Of a stretch of 64,000 bases of DNA, positions 11,252-22,770 are shown piece by piece. Origin of the DNA: Zizania palustris (taxonomy: Eukaryota > Streptophyta > Magnoliopsida > Poales > Poaceae); the NCBI GenBank assembly GCA_019279435.1, contig JAAALK010000287.1, forward strand, positions 17,422,162-17,486,161, read 5' to 3'. The translations under genes and the position numbers were made by a program. The stretch's first letter is position 1; every line of letters begins with the position of its first letter. The notes beneath the pieces are model-generated. The model was not told the DNA's origin. It saw only the letters and a program-made list of their open reading frames with translations, and made no database searches.

Positions 11252-12968
11252 TTTTGGATCATGGTATTATGGCTGATTGTATCTGCCGTCAAAAAACATT
11301 GCAATCATTAGTATTATGAGAATGTGAATCTTGCCACTTACAGTATGGATGCTTCTTTAACTCGTCGGCAGGTGGGATAACTTGACCCTTAGGTAACCTG
11401 AGAAGCTGACTCTTTAAGAGGAAATCAAATATTTTATCACATTTAGTCACATCGAACGAGTACCTGACCTCATTAAGTTTATTCTTTGCGGGGGATGGTT
11501 GTAGTTCAGATCAAGTGATAGGTTTGTTTTTAGTGTTGGTAACCCATTCAGCCGCGTACATGTCGGCTGAATCCTCCTCCTCAGACTCCTTCTCATCAGA
11601 GCGTTCCATGATGTGAATTTCGGCCCTAGGCTTGCTAAACGTCTTAATAAATTTCTTATCTTTGGCTCGACCTTCTTGGACCAGAGCCTGCTGTAGAACT
11701 TGACTAACTTCTAAAAAGCTTTGGTTATCTAACCTTTCTTTAAGTTCGGAACGCAACCCGTTAAAAGCTAATTCCGCCAAGTCCCTTTCTGAAATATTAA
11801 GACTAAAGCATCGGTTTCTAGTATCCCTGAAACGCCTAATATACTTAGAGGCGCTCTCACTAGATTTTTGCTTAACTGATGTCAAATGCGAAAGCCTAAG
11901 TTCTGTTTCACCCGTGTAGAAATAATCATGGAATTTCTGCTCTAAATCGTCCCACGTTTGGATGGAGTTCGGCGGGAGCGCCGAAAACCAAGTGAAAGTT
12001 GTGTCGGATAGCGAGAGAGAAAATAGTCTAACCTTTAGGGCATCTATCTCGCTAACCTCTCCACACTGCGCCAAAATTTGACTAACATGCTATAGTGTGG
12101 TCCTGCTACCCTCGCCATCGAATTTAGTGAACTCAGGGATCCTATAGACGTGGGGGTAGGGTACTATATCAAGATGATCGGGGTATGGTTTGCGATAAAC
12201 CCTAACCCGTCCTTTGGGCACGAAGCCAGCACACTCCCTAAACAGTGAGCGGACCCGCTCATCTATATCATCTTGGTAGTTTGTTTGCATGCGCCTCTCA
12301 TGTGGGGGCGTGACACATGGTGGGATATCGGCGTGTCGGCCATGTGCTTCTTCCCTACACGCTATTTGTACAACGTGCTCGTGTCCGGGCGCCTGTGCGT
12401 GTGGTGCGGGTAGCGCGGGTATTGGCGTAGGTGTTGTGTGGTATGCAGTATTAGTTTGACCATAGGTATAATGATTGGTCTCAGCCATAAGTGATGAGAC
12501 CGAAGACATGTTTGTTAGAGGTGCACTAGCTATAGGAACCGGGGGTGTGGCCTCAGTGAAGCCGAACCTTCTAAGAGTTGCCTCTACTTGGGAGCTGACT
12601 GCCGAATCTAAACGGTTGGCTAGCGAAGCGCTAACGGCCTGATCTACTGATGCGGCTATTTTTTGCTCAATTTCTAAATAAGATAAATGAGGCGATACTA
12701 GTGTTACCTGGACCTGAGCGAGGTTAGGGGTGACGATGTCGCGCTTGATGAAGCCTGTGCGTGTCTTGATGTAGCCCCCAAGCATCATGTCTTGGAGCGC
12801 TTTTAACTTTACCTCGATCTCTGCTCGGTCTTCTGCGGGGATATCTTCAAGTGTAGGTGATAATATGTTGCGGTTGTCGATATCCGCGCCTCCTATTGCG
12901 TCCATCGGTGGTGTAGGCGTGGTGGTCGATGCAGATGTACCGGTGGCCGATGTAGATGTACTCATCAT
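11252..12968 (-). pseudogene. E1 gag with zinc knuckle
   Basis: Structural protein for the virus-like particle. The start is taken at the ATG at 12968, the first ATG after the primer-binding site. The N-terminal part is Ser/Thr-rich. A retrotransposon gag core is at about 12100-11700 (DTTFTWFSALPP, QTWDDLEQKFHDYFY, FRDTRNRCFSLNISERDLAELAFNGL). A CCHC-like knuckle follows (YCKWQDSHSHNTNDC, about 11320-11290). One in-frame TAG at about 12087-12089 splits the core-proximal part, and the frame shifts again near 11511. The single clean stop suggests point-mutation decay. Confidence 0.75.
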
Positions 12969-12981
12969 GTTGGCGTAGCTT

Positions 12982-12999
12982 TCCCCAGCGGTGTCGCCA
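12982..12999 (-). promoter_or_regulatory. primer-binding site of E1
   Basis: On the minus strand TGGCGACACCGCTGGGGA lies seven bases inside the 5-prime LTR end. It has the TGGCG...GGGGA form usual for grass gypsy primer sites. The tRNA is not assigned. Confidence 0.65.
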
Positions 13000-13006
13000 A
13001 AAAGTG

Positions 13007-14056
13007 TGTTGACATGAAAACGTGCCCCCGCACTTGGGTCAGTCCGATGATCCAAAAGTGCACGGATACTTAGGGACAGGCCTAAGCGTGACGTGGCACC
13101 GACGTCACGTTCTAACTACCCTTAATAGTGATAAGGGGGTGGAGTCGCCAGGCAACCAGATTACACAAAATAATCCAATTAGCCGAAAGAAATAGATTAA
13201 ACAAAATAAAATCAACAAACCAGTCAGAGCCCATCTGGTTCGAAGTCTGGTGCGAAGGGTGCGCCGAAGGGTACCTTCGGCGTCCGGTGCGAAGTGCTCC
13301 GAAGGGTACTTTCGGAGTCTCGTGCGAAGTGCTCCGCCGAAGAGTATCTTTGGCATTCGGAGTGATCTGATCGAAGGTGAGCTCCGATCGGATCTGGACG
13401 TGGCAATCACCTCTGAACGGCGGGGTTCGGAGCGAAGCCTCTAGTACAGCGAAGTATGAAACAATGACTCGGGCGTTTAGAGTGATCCAGCCGAAGATAG
13501 ACTCCGAACGGATCTGAACGTAGTGATCACCTCCAAACAGCGGGGTTCGGCGTGCGATCTCCGACGCAACAATCTACAAAATAGTGATTCGAGGGCCACG
13601 CGCGAGTGCAACTTCGTCCGGCCGGCGTGTAGTCATGGAGAAGCCTGTTGCGATGAAGTGTGCTTGCGAAGCCTGTTTGCCGAAGCCTGTGGTCTTTGTC
13701 GAAGGGTGTCTTGGGGACCTCCGAAACCGATCCCTCAGCCCCGGACACCTCCGGCAAAGGGGCTCCGAACGTGCGAACCTGCAATAGATACGATGCGAAG
13801 TACCAATTCGGCCTGAGGACCGAATTTTGCTAAGTGTTGCACGGGTAGCGAAGGTAGCAATCTGTTACGTAGATTAACGGGGACTTCACATGCGAAGTAC
13901 CAAGGTGATAGCAATCTGTTACGTAGATTAACAGGGACTTCCCAGGCGAAGTACCAAGGCTTACCACTGTTCCGTAGCGGCGGATGAAGGGCTTCCAGGC
14001 AAACCCACGAAGAGGTACAGGAAAGTAAAGGTAAAGTAAATGCAATCAAAGCATGG
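13007..14056 (-). repeat. 5-prime LTR of E1, truncated (U3 lost)
   Basis: About 1050 bp matching 3665-4714 with scattered substitutions. It begins TGTTGACATG. The match ends abruptly after GCAATCAAAGCATGGG. The missing about 690 bp correspond to the promoter-proximal TATA box and the U3 repeat array, so this copy has no visible promoter. Beyond 14056 the sequence is the antisense PMD gene of the outer element. Confidence 0.85.
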
Positions 14057-16445
14057 GTCACAGCCAACGTGGGAGCACCCGTGACCTCCTCATCGGACAA
14101 AAGAAAAGGACCGACATCGAAGGGGAATTTCTAGGTGAAGTACTGAAGAAAGAAAATAGTTAGACAAGAACAAGAAGCAACAACGTCACAGTAACAGGTA
14201 CAAAAGTACTTACGTCAATAGGCTTGGCAGGGGTTGCCGATTGCGGAGCACCCTCAACAAAAGAAGCAGTAGCATCATCCTCCACTACAATCACCGGAAG
14301 GATACGAGAACCTTCCTCTTCAAAACTACCTTGGGGGCAGGCGAGTCCATAGTACCTTACATTGGCTATATTCAAAGCTGATGTTTGTCACGATGAAGGT
14401 CGTAAGAAGGTAAAATAAGCAAAAATACCTGACAAGGGCTTGGAGTAGTAAGAACCCCAGCATCGGTCACCCTGACGAAGATATCAACAGTCACCCACTC
14501 ATCTGTCGGTACATCATTCTCGGACGTCATGGCCACAATGGCAGCATTGGTCGATACATTAGAGTTGGTAACCACGACCCCCGGTGTATGAGCCTCAATG
14601 ATGGTTTCCACGGCAGCAGGGTCATTGTTCAGTCGGTCAGGTGTTTGTGCAGTTGAAGAGGCAGGTGGTGTTGAGTGAAGTAAAAGGGGATGCAACTGAA
14701 TGAGTGCCTCATAGGAAAATTTTTGTGAAGGAAGAACGGAAAAGGATACCAGATGCGGTGGAAACAAATCGGTAAATCACCTGATCAGAGCGAGCTCTGG
14801 TGGATCGGCGCACCATTACAACCAGTGATTTGCGCTTGTGGGTCGGGGTTTTGACCCGCTTCTTGGCGAGACACTCCGTCGGGGTAGGAGCCCCATTCCC
14901 CAAAGTGGTAGTGGCCGATATTGGCCCATATGCTATTGGCCGGCCACTCTGACTCATCGATGGAACATCCATCTCCTCCTACATGACAAAAGGATAAGAA
15001 AATAATAGGAGAACAAACAAAAGATTTAACCGATATGTTACCTCAAGAGTCTCGTCGACGTAGCCTGAAAATAACCGCTCGTGGTAAGTCTTCAGGTGCC
15101 GATTGAATAGGTGTTGCTTCTATTTGTACCACCATCGAACAAAGTCTGTAGAGCCAGTGCTGCAGATCGACCAAGTTGAAAGGTCACCATAGGGAACCTT
15201 ATCGGCTAGCTGGAGAAGATAATCATATTCTAGACTGTCTCTAACTTCTCCACGAACTTAGATTCGACCGATGAAGAATATGTGAGGTGAAATTTGGCTG
15301 AATACCAATTGTCGTGAGCACACCATCGGATGATAGAATTTATAGGAATCTTTCTGAAGGTGGCCGATGAAATTGGTGGGAAAAAGACAAGGAGTGGTAA
15401 AAGCTTTGAAAATTCTAATGGATTCCTCGTCCCGACGCACATTCGTTAACAAAAAACGATGAGGGTATTCATGCTCAGACAAGAACTCATACGGGAACCA
15501 GATGATTTTTTCATTCAGGAAGCCATAATAGAACCCCGTGAAGCAAAGGCTTAGAGAATCGGGGGACATCCGGAAGCTGGAGCGACATGCGACTGTCTCT
15601 CCCAAAGATGAACATGGGTGATATGTCGGCTTGTCCGATTCATGGTATTCAGACGGAAATTCCATCAGAGCAAAAGGAGGATTGTTGATAACTCCGGTGG
15701 TATATATGTTGAGCCAGAGATGCAAAAACCACCAGGGACCGCTGAAGTGGCTGATAGACTTGCTAACCGATAGCCTGGCTGATACCTGATGGAGAAGATG
15801 ATAAGTGGCACCAAGGATGTATCGGCCGATAGGAATTTTCTTCTTCTTTGCGGCTAGATGCTTGGCTAAGGGTTGAAGATGAGAGGTTGGGCCTAGAGTG
15901 GATCTGTAGAAGACAAATCTTTCCAACCAAAGGTTGAGAAAGGCAACATGCTCACAGGATTCTACGGGACCGATTTTCTTATTATGCTTCAAGATGTACT
16001 TTCTCTAGCCACTGATGGATTTCACATCAAGGTGGTGGGTCAGCTTAAATCGAAGAGAAAAGGGGTTGCAAGGAGAGACAGTATCAAGAGAAGTTAAAGC
16101 AAGGAAAGACTCATCGGGTCATGGCCAAAGACAAAAGTATTGAGGGCATCAGACTAGAAATAACAAGCGGCGACAAGCAGCGGTTTGTTTTTGTAGGGTT
16201 CAGCAAGAGATAATCCAATGTAATGGCCGATGCTGATTTCATCCCAAGATAGATGATGGACGACTGATACCCTAAGGTACCAATCACGCCAGCCGGGAAG
16301 AGGAGAAGGAAAAGCCCTAAAACTATTGTTCAATCAGAAGGGGACATGGAGGAATGCTTAAAGGGGATCTGATTGGTTTCGGTGTTTATAATATCAATGG
16401 GATCGGGGTTACCCATCGGACCCAGAAAATAGTACGTTGGGTATT
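14057..16445 (-). pseudogene. antisense plant-mobile-domain (PMD) gene in element A
   Basis: Runs opposite to the element that carries it. The N-terminal part (about 16445-16050) reads FLGPMGNPDPIDIINTE and IGHYIGLSLAEPY but contains stops. The main open part (15992-15258) holds the PMD signature: VAFLNLWLERFVF, IPIGRYILGATYHLL, SGPWWFLHLWLNIY. C-terminal exons follow at about 14972-14709 (basic KKRVKTPTHKRKS) and 14375-14160, separated by probable introns. The PMD is shared by Arabidopsis MAIN/MAIL1 and many transposon proteins; its molecular role in elements is not established. The gene is cut at 14057. A parallel copy, also antisense, lies at 37210-38790. Confidence 0.75.
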
Positions 16446-17337
16446 CGTCCATGGGAATCAAAACTTGGTTCCACAAGTTCTAGAAGGGAAGAAAGTAAAG
16501 GGACCAGTAAGAAAAGGGAATGTAGTGAAGAAAAGTAGCAGACAAACCAAGAATGCCAAAGGCAATGAGGAAAGAAAAGTAATATCAAATACCTACCTCA
16601 AGGATCACATCCATGGTGGCTATCGATGGAATCGCTGAAGTATGAAACCAACGAAGAAGACGGAGAACGATGGTCTCAAACAGTATTGGTAGCAGACGGT
16701 GGTAGACCTAGAAGGTTGGAAGGATGAAGAAGCACTGTGTGCAGAAGGCGTAAAAGGGAGAAGAAGTGGCCAGCGGCTTCTTATAGAGAGAAAACTGACC
16801 CATCACCATCCGAGTCGAGCCGATCTCAGTGGATTTGGTGAGACCACCTCCAACATTCGGCAAAAGGTAATCATGAGTGCAGTTCTCGAAACGCTGGAAT
16901 ATTTGCAGGTCTAGGATCGGGGGAACATAATCTTTGGCCTAAAGATACCGATACAAGACTATGGGATGAAGTTTGGTTCGACGCCACCACAAAGAGAAGT
17001 AAATGCGTTGGTCCAAGAAAACATCCATCACAGGTGTGAATGGCCGAAGAAGAAGAAGAGGCTGGAAGGAAGGAAAAGTGGTATAGTGCCGAGACCTAGT
17101 ATGAATTTATAAAGTATTAGAAGTTGAAGGGTATCAACTGCAATTAATAATTATGAAAAGGTAGAAAAGAGGAAGATGAAGTAAAACTGAGTCCCTACGT
17201 GTCATAGTATTAGAAGTTAAAAGGTTTCAGCTACTAGTGGTAAAAAGACTTCAAAAGGATGTGATGGCGGATGGGTGATGATGGCCGATAATTTCGAAGC
17301 ATCGGTTACCCCTCAATGCTCCAAAACTAGGGGCATG
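16446..17337. mobile_element. 3-prime internal non-coding part of element A
   Basis: Purine-rich DNA between the PMD gene and the 3-prime LTR, and so upstream of the antisense gene. Short frames on the plus strand show no family resemblance. A purine tract CAAAACTAGGGGCATG (about 17322-17337) adjoins the LTR and serves as the polypurine tract; element C has the same AAAACTAGGGGG at the matching place. Confidence 0.6.
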
Positions 17338-18463
17338 TGTTGATGCCAAGATTTGGTAAAAGTCCAGGACCCACTAGAGATGTTGTGTGTTCAACAGAAG
17401 TCAAAGAAGTCCGGTCAAAGATAGTCAAAGAAGCCCGTCCATGCTATTACAACATGGCCGAATGTAAAGGAGCCGATGTTGATAAAAGTGAGAAGATAAA
17501 GGTGATCCAGAATCGGTTAAGATATATTGCTTGGATGACAAGTCGCTGGACTATAAATATGTATCCCTTAGTTAGATTAGAACACACAACCCTGTCAAAC
17601 AACTACTCGGCGCATCGCCACTCTTGGCTCCCCAAGGTTAATCCCGGCGGGATTTGACACTTAGAGCTTGGCTGCATCATTCCGATCTCCGGTGAAGAGG
17701 TGAGTCCCGCCACCCCCGATGATCGTATCGACTAGGTCAATGTCTTCATGACTGCATCAATTTGATCTCTTGAAGACATTAATTTAAATGGTACGATCGC
17801 TAGTTTATTGCGGTGTATTGGCTAGGTTTAAGGTTGCATCAGATTGATCTCTTAGATTGATGTGATCTAGGTGTGGTAGTTTGAGGCTTCATCGGTTAGG
17901 TTTGACATCTCTTGCTATTGTATCTTTTTCATGCTGTATACCGTTCATCTAAATAAAGCATGCTTGATACTTTGACATATTATTAAGATCATTGTGATTA
18001 GCTACTATCTTGGTTAGGTCCGATCTAGTTATTATGATGTTTTTTATGATATAAACATGTTATCTGGTACGTTTTATTTATTTCTGTCGGAGTTCAAGCC
18101 GATAGGTTATCTTAAATTCAATGCTACATCCTATCTGCCATCAAGATACGATCATCTGCCTATATGTGTGAACCTCCCATCTCATCGGCTGATGGTGTGT
18201 TCGCCCCGATCGCTTTGCCTATGGTCATTGGCCCTGCGGCCGATCGACGCGCTCATTCATGATTATTCCGTACTTATCGTGGTCATCGATTGATATCCGA
18301 TTGGCTATGCTACTAATGCTATTCTTTCTGTTTCCTTATCAGTTGCAGGGTCAAATTGATTGGCATGCCTTGAACCTTTTTTCTAAAAATGTTAGACCCG
18401 CACTAAAGCTAATCAGATCTCCTAGGCCACGTGTGTCAAAGTGTGACAAAAAACGCACCAACA
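17338..18463 (+). repeat. 3-prime LTR of outer element (copy B)
   Basis: 1126 bp from TGTTGATGCC to GCACCAACA, with a TATA box at 17552-17559. It is clearly alignable with copy A (2294-3418), with many substitutions, so the pair is old. Its position after the polypurine tract makes it the downstream LTR. Confidence 0.8.
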
Positions 18464-18641
18464 ACACCGTTTCTCCTTTAGTATGACGAGCTCCTCCTCG
18501 ATGGAAGCTACCTCTGCCCACGATGGAAGCTGGCGACGTGTGAGAGAGGCTCAGCTGCTAGCGACGCATGAGAGGAGCCTGGACACTGACAACACGTGAG
18601 AGGACCCGACCACCGACGACGCACGATAGTCGAGAGGATCC

Positions 18642-19165
18642 TAAGGGCAATCTCAACCCATAGTGTCTTAAGTGATGTCTTATTTTGTCATATCAATAAG
18701 ACACTATATCTAGAAACTATGTTCTCAATCCTAATTTCTTAGTATGCATCTATAATAAATTTTTTATATTACTATTTTCTCTCTCTCTCCCTTTTCATCC
18801 AATTACTTTTATCCATGACTTGGATATGGTGAAGACATGGTGTTTTACTTAGGGCACTCCCAACCCTCCATGTAGGATGGGTTCTTAAGCATTTATTGTG
18901 CTGTCACATAGGAAAAAAATGTGATGTGGTAAGTTATTTAATGAGGAGACTAGAATATGAAGAAAGACACCATGTCTTCACCATATCCAATACATGGATG
19001 AAAGTGATTGGATGAGAGGAGGGAGAGAAAAATAGTAGTATAAAAAATTTATTATATATTCATATTAAGAAACTAGGTTTATGAACATAGTTTTTAGATA
19101 TAGTGTCTTGCTGACATGACAAAATGACACCTCACCTAAGAAACTATGGGTTGGGACCGGCCTTA
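18642..19165. mobile_element. foldback MITE 1 (about 200-bp inverted arms)
   Basis: The left arm 18642-18849 and right arm about 18965-19165 are near-complete reverse complements over about 200 bp. The outer ends share AACCCATAGT and the inner ends share GGTGAAGACATGG. The arms enclose the left arm of a second foldback element. TAA/TTA-type bases flank both ends, compatible with a Tourist-like (PIF/Harbinger) MITE. It has no coding capacity. Confidence 0.75.
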
Positions 19166-22100
19166 AGACATAATTTCTTCAAGTTTTATTCTCTCTCTTC
19201 TTTAACTCCATTATCACATCATATTATTTCCTACATGACAACTTAATAAATGACTAAACACTATTGTAACGCCCAGATTTAATAAATCTGGACCTTTATT
19301 GAAATTCCATAGAAAATCAATAAAACAAGACGTTCATCACATGACCGTGTACAATACGACAAGCATTCATGGTTCGGAGACCATATTAGTACAAAAGTGT
19401 TAAAGTAAAAGAGAAACTATTAAAATAAGGGTCCTAGATGAACACCTCCTTTTACTGTCGCCTTGACTGGGTCGCTACTCCAGACCTTCATCCTCCTCGT
19501 AGTAGATGGGCTCTAGTGGTGTAAGTCAACGGGGGTGAGTACAATCGTACTCAGCAAGCCACCAGATGCAAATATAATGCAGAGTAATAACAAGGAAGGT
19601 AGTGGCTAATTTTGCGGAAAAACATATTTGTAAAGCAATTAAATGTGATCAAGTTGTTAATATAGAAATGTAAACATGTGTATGCATCATCTTCTAACTC
19701 GAGGGGTACAGTCAGCCCACCCTCGCTCAACAGTCCTTACATGCCATGAATAACTCAACCATTCAAAAAATTGTAAACTAACTGCGAGAAGTCACACAAC
19801 CCGCCCTTGACCGTGGGCTCGACTTTTCGAAAAGATTTAAACTCTGATTAGAGGTGTACCACTGTACCCACAAGACACGCACTCATCCTATACACCAAAG
19901 TGTAACGAGATGACCCATACCACGGGAACTCCTGCCAAAACCTTCCATATGGAACGCTCCAACCCGACAGCACCCTCTTATGGGTTTCATATGGTGCCCC
20001 GACGCATCGAGCCAACACCATACCCCCTTTGAGCCACGTTGGTACAAGTCACCCATAGGTTGCCCCTTGCCTCTTGCCCCCTCCACTATGGTGCATCGAG
20101 TCGGTTTGTTCCATGCTTCCAGTTAGGGCTTACCCATTAGACTTGTGGTTAGTACGGAAGTGCTTTGCAACAGATCCCGCAGACCGGTCCTTATAGTGCC
20201 CCGGGTGTGACCAACCAATGCCCTAGATTGCACCCAGAACCCACCATACTTATAACATAGCCAACTCCAACAGAGTCCAGAGACGAGAATAACGGGGAAA
20301 TACATATAGTAGAATCCAACTATCTACGACTCATTCTTTTATCCTATAGCAGTTGTGTCAGTACATTGGACACTAGCTAATATAATTTTGTAGAGTGACA
20401 AGGAGTGTAGGCTCAATAAGCATGGCTTGGGTTTACACACAAGGACGGGGATCTAATAAATATAGTGTAGGGCTTGAGATTAGACTAATGCAATATTATC
20501 CTATGAGTTATAGCGATAATTTATTAAAACATGGGCTCAATGATGATCAAAATGGGGGTTGTGACTTGTCTTGCTCAGCAAATGGTGACGGTGGAACCTC
20601 GGGGTGATACTCTGGCTCCTCGACGATCTTGTAGTCTTCTCGAAAACGAAAAAATTAAACACAACATTCAATAAACAATAAAAATACCACAACATATATA
20701 CATACATACAAGTTTATGGTTTTTAGACAAGGGGATTTAAGCCTTAGTATGGTGAAGTTGTGTTGGAAAATATTAATGATTAATGTTTAAGTATTTTCTG
20801 AATTATTTTTATGAAAAGTCAATTTATTCCTAAGGGGTTTTTATTCATTTATTTAATAAGAATATTTTGTGTCAAAGTAACACACTGTTTTTATGGCATA
20901 AATCAGTAGATAATAAAAAGATGAATTTAACAAAATTTGAATGGTGAAATTTGGAGTTAAAATGAGCAAGTTATGAATTTTCAAAGTTTAAATTAATTTC
21001 TGCATTTTATTTTAAACAGAAAATAGCCTCTGGTTCACGGTGAACCAGGTTCACCGTGAACCCGTGACTGTGGCGTGGACCAGGCTAATCAGGACCATTG
21101 GATCCAGATCCAACGGTTAACGGTGAGGCGGGGGGTTAAATGAAATCGTGCGGCTGGGATTAAAACGCGTGAAAACGTAGTACGTGGACGCACGAGATTC
21201 ACCCGGGAGTTTAAATAACGATCAACAGATCAGATTTAATGATACCGGTTTGATGAGATCCGAGGGCCCAGATTAAATCCCCTCGGGATCTAATCTGCGC
21301 CGCTTAGATGCGATCGCATGGCCCAGATGCCGTCTGGCGTGACACGCGCAGAAGGGGTAAATTACCCCTTCTTCTCCGGCGACAGTGGCGCTCGAGTGAG
21401 GCGGCGACGGCGACGGCGAGGGCCTAGGGACCTATCTACCGGTGAAAATGGAACGAGAGGAGCATGGGGAGTGCGATGGTACCGGAGATGGCATCGGCGA
21501 GCGACTGATGGTGACCGGCGGCGAGAGTAGACAAAGGAGACCTTCAGGTCGATGACGGCGATGGTGATCCGGTGGTCCTCACGGCCAAGGGAGACGTGGC
21601 CGAGGACGGGTGGTCGACAACGGTCTCGTGGGTGGCGGTGGCGTGGACGGTGGGGGGCCTGTGGCGTCGGCGAGGGGCTGCCGGAGCCGAAGCAAGGGAG
21701 AAACTTGAAAAGGAGCAGCAGGGCTTGGGAACGTGTGGCTAACGGCAAAGGTGCAAGGCCTGGGCTGTGGTGAGCGCCGGGGTATTTATAGGGGGGTCGC
21801 CGACATCCAAAAGGGAAGGAAACCGAAGGTTTCCTATCTCCCTCTCTCCAGCGAACCTGCCATAACTGAGAGCGCCTGGCATTTATGCCAAAAACGCGTG
21901 GCTCTAGTTGTAATGGGATCGCCGGAGCTTGGCAAGACGGGATTGTGCGCTAATTTGGCAAGGGGGGCCGGCGGCGGCGGATTTGGGAGGGGATCCCTCC
22001 GATGATGGAAAGGGGATCCCTTTCCATCGGGGAAGATGATCCCGACAGGTGGCCCCCACCTGTCGGCGGGTGAGCGCGAAGGGGTGAGGCGCCGACACGC

Positions 22101-22563
22101 GGGCCAGGGTGGGCAACGACTACGGGGAGTGCGGTTGACGGGTGGGTCCGGTCAGGTGCGGGCGGGAGAGAGAGGAGGGAGGTTGGCGCTGACATCTGGG
22201 TCCCACATGCCGATGACACGAGCGCTGGGTTGGGCCGGGCTGAGGCAGATTGGTGGTTTGCGGCCCACTGGGATTTTAAATGTATTTTTCAATTAAAATA
22301 ATTCCAGTAATTCATTTATTTGATTAAAGGTTGAATAACTATTCATAAAAATTTGTAAAAATTCATAAAATTATTTCTTGGCCTCTATATTCCACCATAA
22401 ATTTTCCAAGTTAAAATTTGAAGTATTCCTCCTTGTTTGGATTAAATAAGTTTCTTTTAGTCTTTAATTAAATAAATCCTTTGTATTCCTGAAAATTCAT
22501 TTTCTTTATTTTTAATTCATGGGATGTTACAACTATCCTATGTGGAGAGTTGGGAATGCCCTA
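18850..22563. mobile_element. foldback MITE 2, split by a solo LTR
   Basis: The left arm 18850-18964 begins TAGGGCACTCCCAACCCTCC. The right arm is 19166-19264 plus 22532-22563 and ends GAGTTGGGAATGCCCTA, whose reverse complement starts TAGGGCATTCCCAACTC. Arms align over about 110 bp (shared TAGGA, GTGATGTG, GAAGAA). A solo LTR of 3267 bp interrupts the right arm. The arms interleave with those of MITE 1 (order L1-L2-R1-R2). Confidence 0.7.
19265..22531 (-). repeat. solo LTR of a chromodomain-gypsy family, with target duplication
   Basis: 3267 bp from TGTAACGCCC to GATGTTACA, flanked on both sides by ACTAT (19260-19264 and 22532-22536), a perfect 5-bp target duplication. It has the same layout as the LTR at 59022-62392: both carry the phrase CCCGCCCTTGACCGTGGGCTC and a CACGGTGAACC block. 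A TATA box read on the minus strand lies at 21783-21790, giving orientation. No internal element sequence is present, so it arose by LTR-LTR recombination. GC-rich frames at 21318-22296 lie in U3 and are not genes. Confidence 0.9.
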
Positions 22564-22770
22564 ACAAGTTCTCCTCCTCGTGGTCGGTTGCGTCGGCACT
22601 GCGTAGGGGAGAAAAGCCTTCATCTAAGTTGTTGGGCTGCAATTATTTTCCTATAAGCCCGATAATGATTCCCTCTTATTTGATTACGGGCATAATCTAA
22701 ACAAATTCGGATAATATTTTTTATTAGCTACGTGATAATTTGGTACGAGCTGAAATTTAACCAATAAAAC

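Larger units (their letters stand above)
3665..14056 (-). mobile_element. Tat-type Ty3/gypsy retrotransposon E1 inserted in element A
   Basis: The minus-strand order is truncated 5-prime LTR (14056-13007), primer-binding site, gag, protease, reverse transcriptase, RNase H plus a second RNase H-like domain, integrase, polypurine tract and 3-prime LTR (5406-3665). The RT-RNH-second RNH-integrase order and the second RNase H motif (YFDGS, NNQAEYEALL) are typical of the Tat lineage. All genes carry stops or frameshifts, so the copy is not autonomous. It sits in the leader of the outer element A. Confidence 0.88.

Noticed and set aside
12087..12089. In-frame TAG in E1 gag as a programmed readthrough site
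   Set aside because: It falls inside the gag core, not at a gag-pol boundary, and the element has many other disruptions; simple mutation is more likely.
21318..22296. GC-rich open frames between 21318 and 22296
   Set aside because: They lie inside the solo LTR (U3 side) and correspond to GC-rich frames in the related LTR at 60832-61700; Arg/Gly/Pro composition without domains.
19265..22531. Independent DNA transposon at 19265-22531
   Set aside because: The TGTAAC...GTTACA ends and 5-bp duplication first suggested it, but end-to-end similarity with the LTR beside the chromodomain pol shows a solo LTR.
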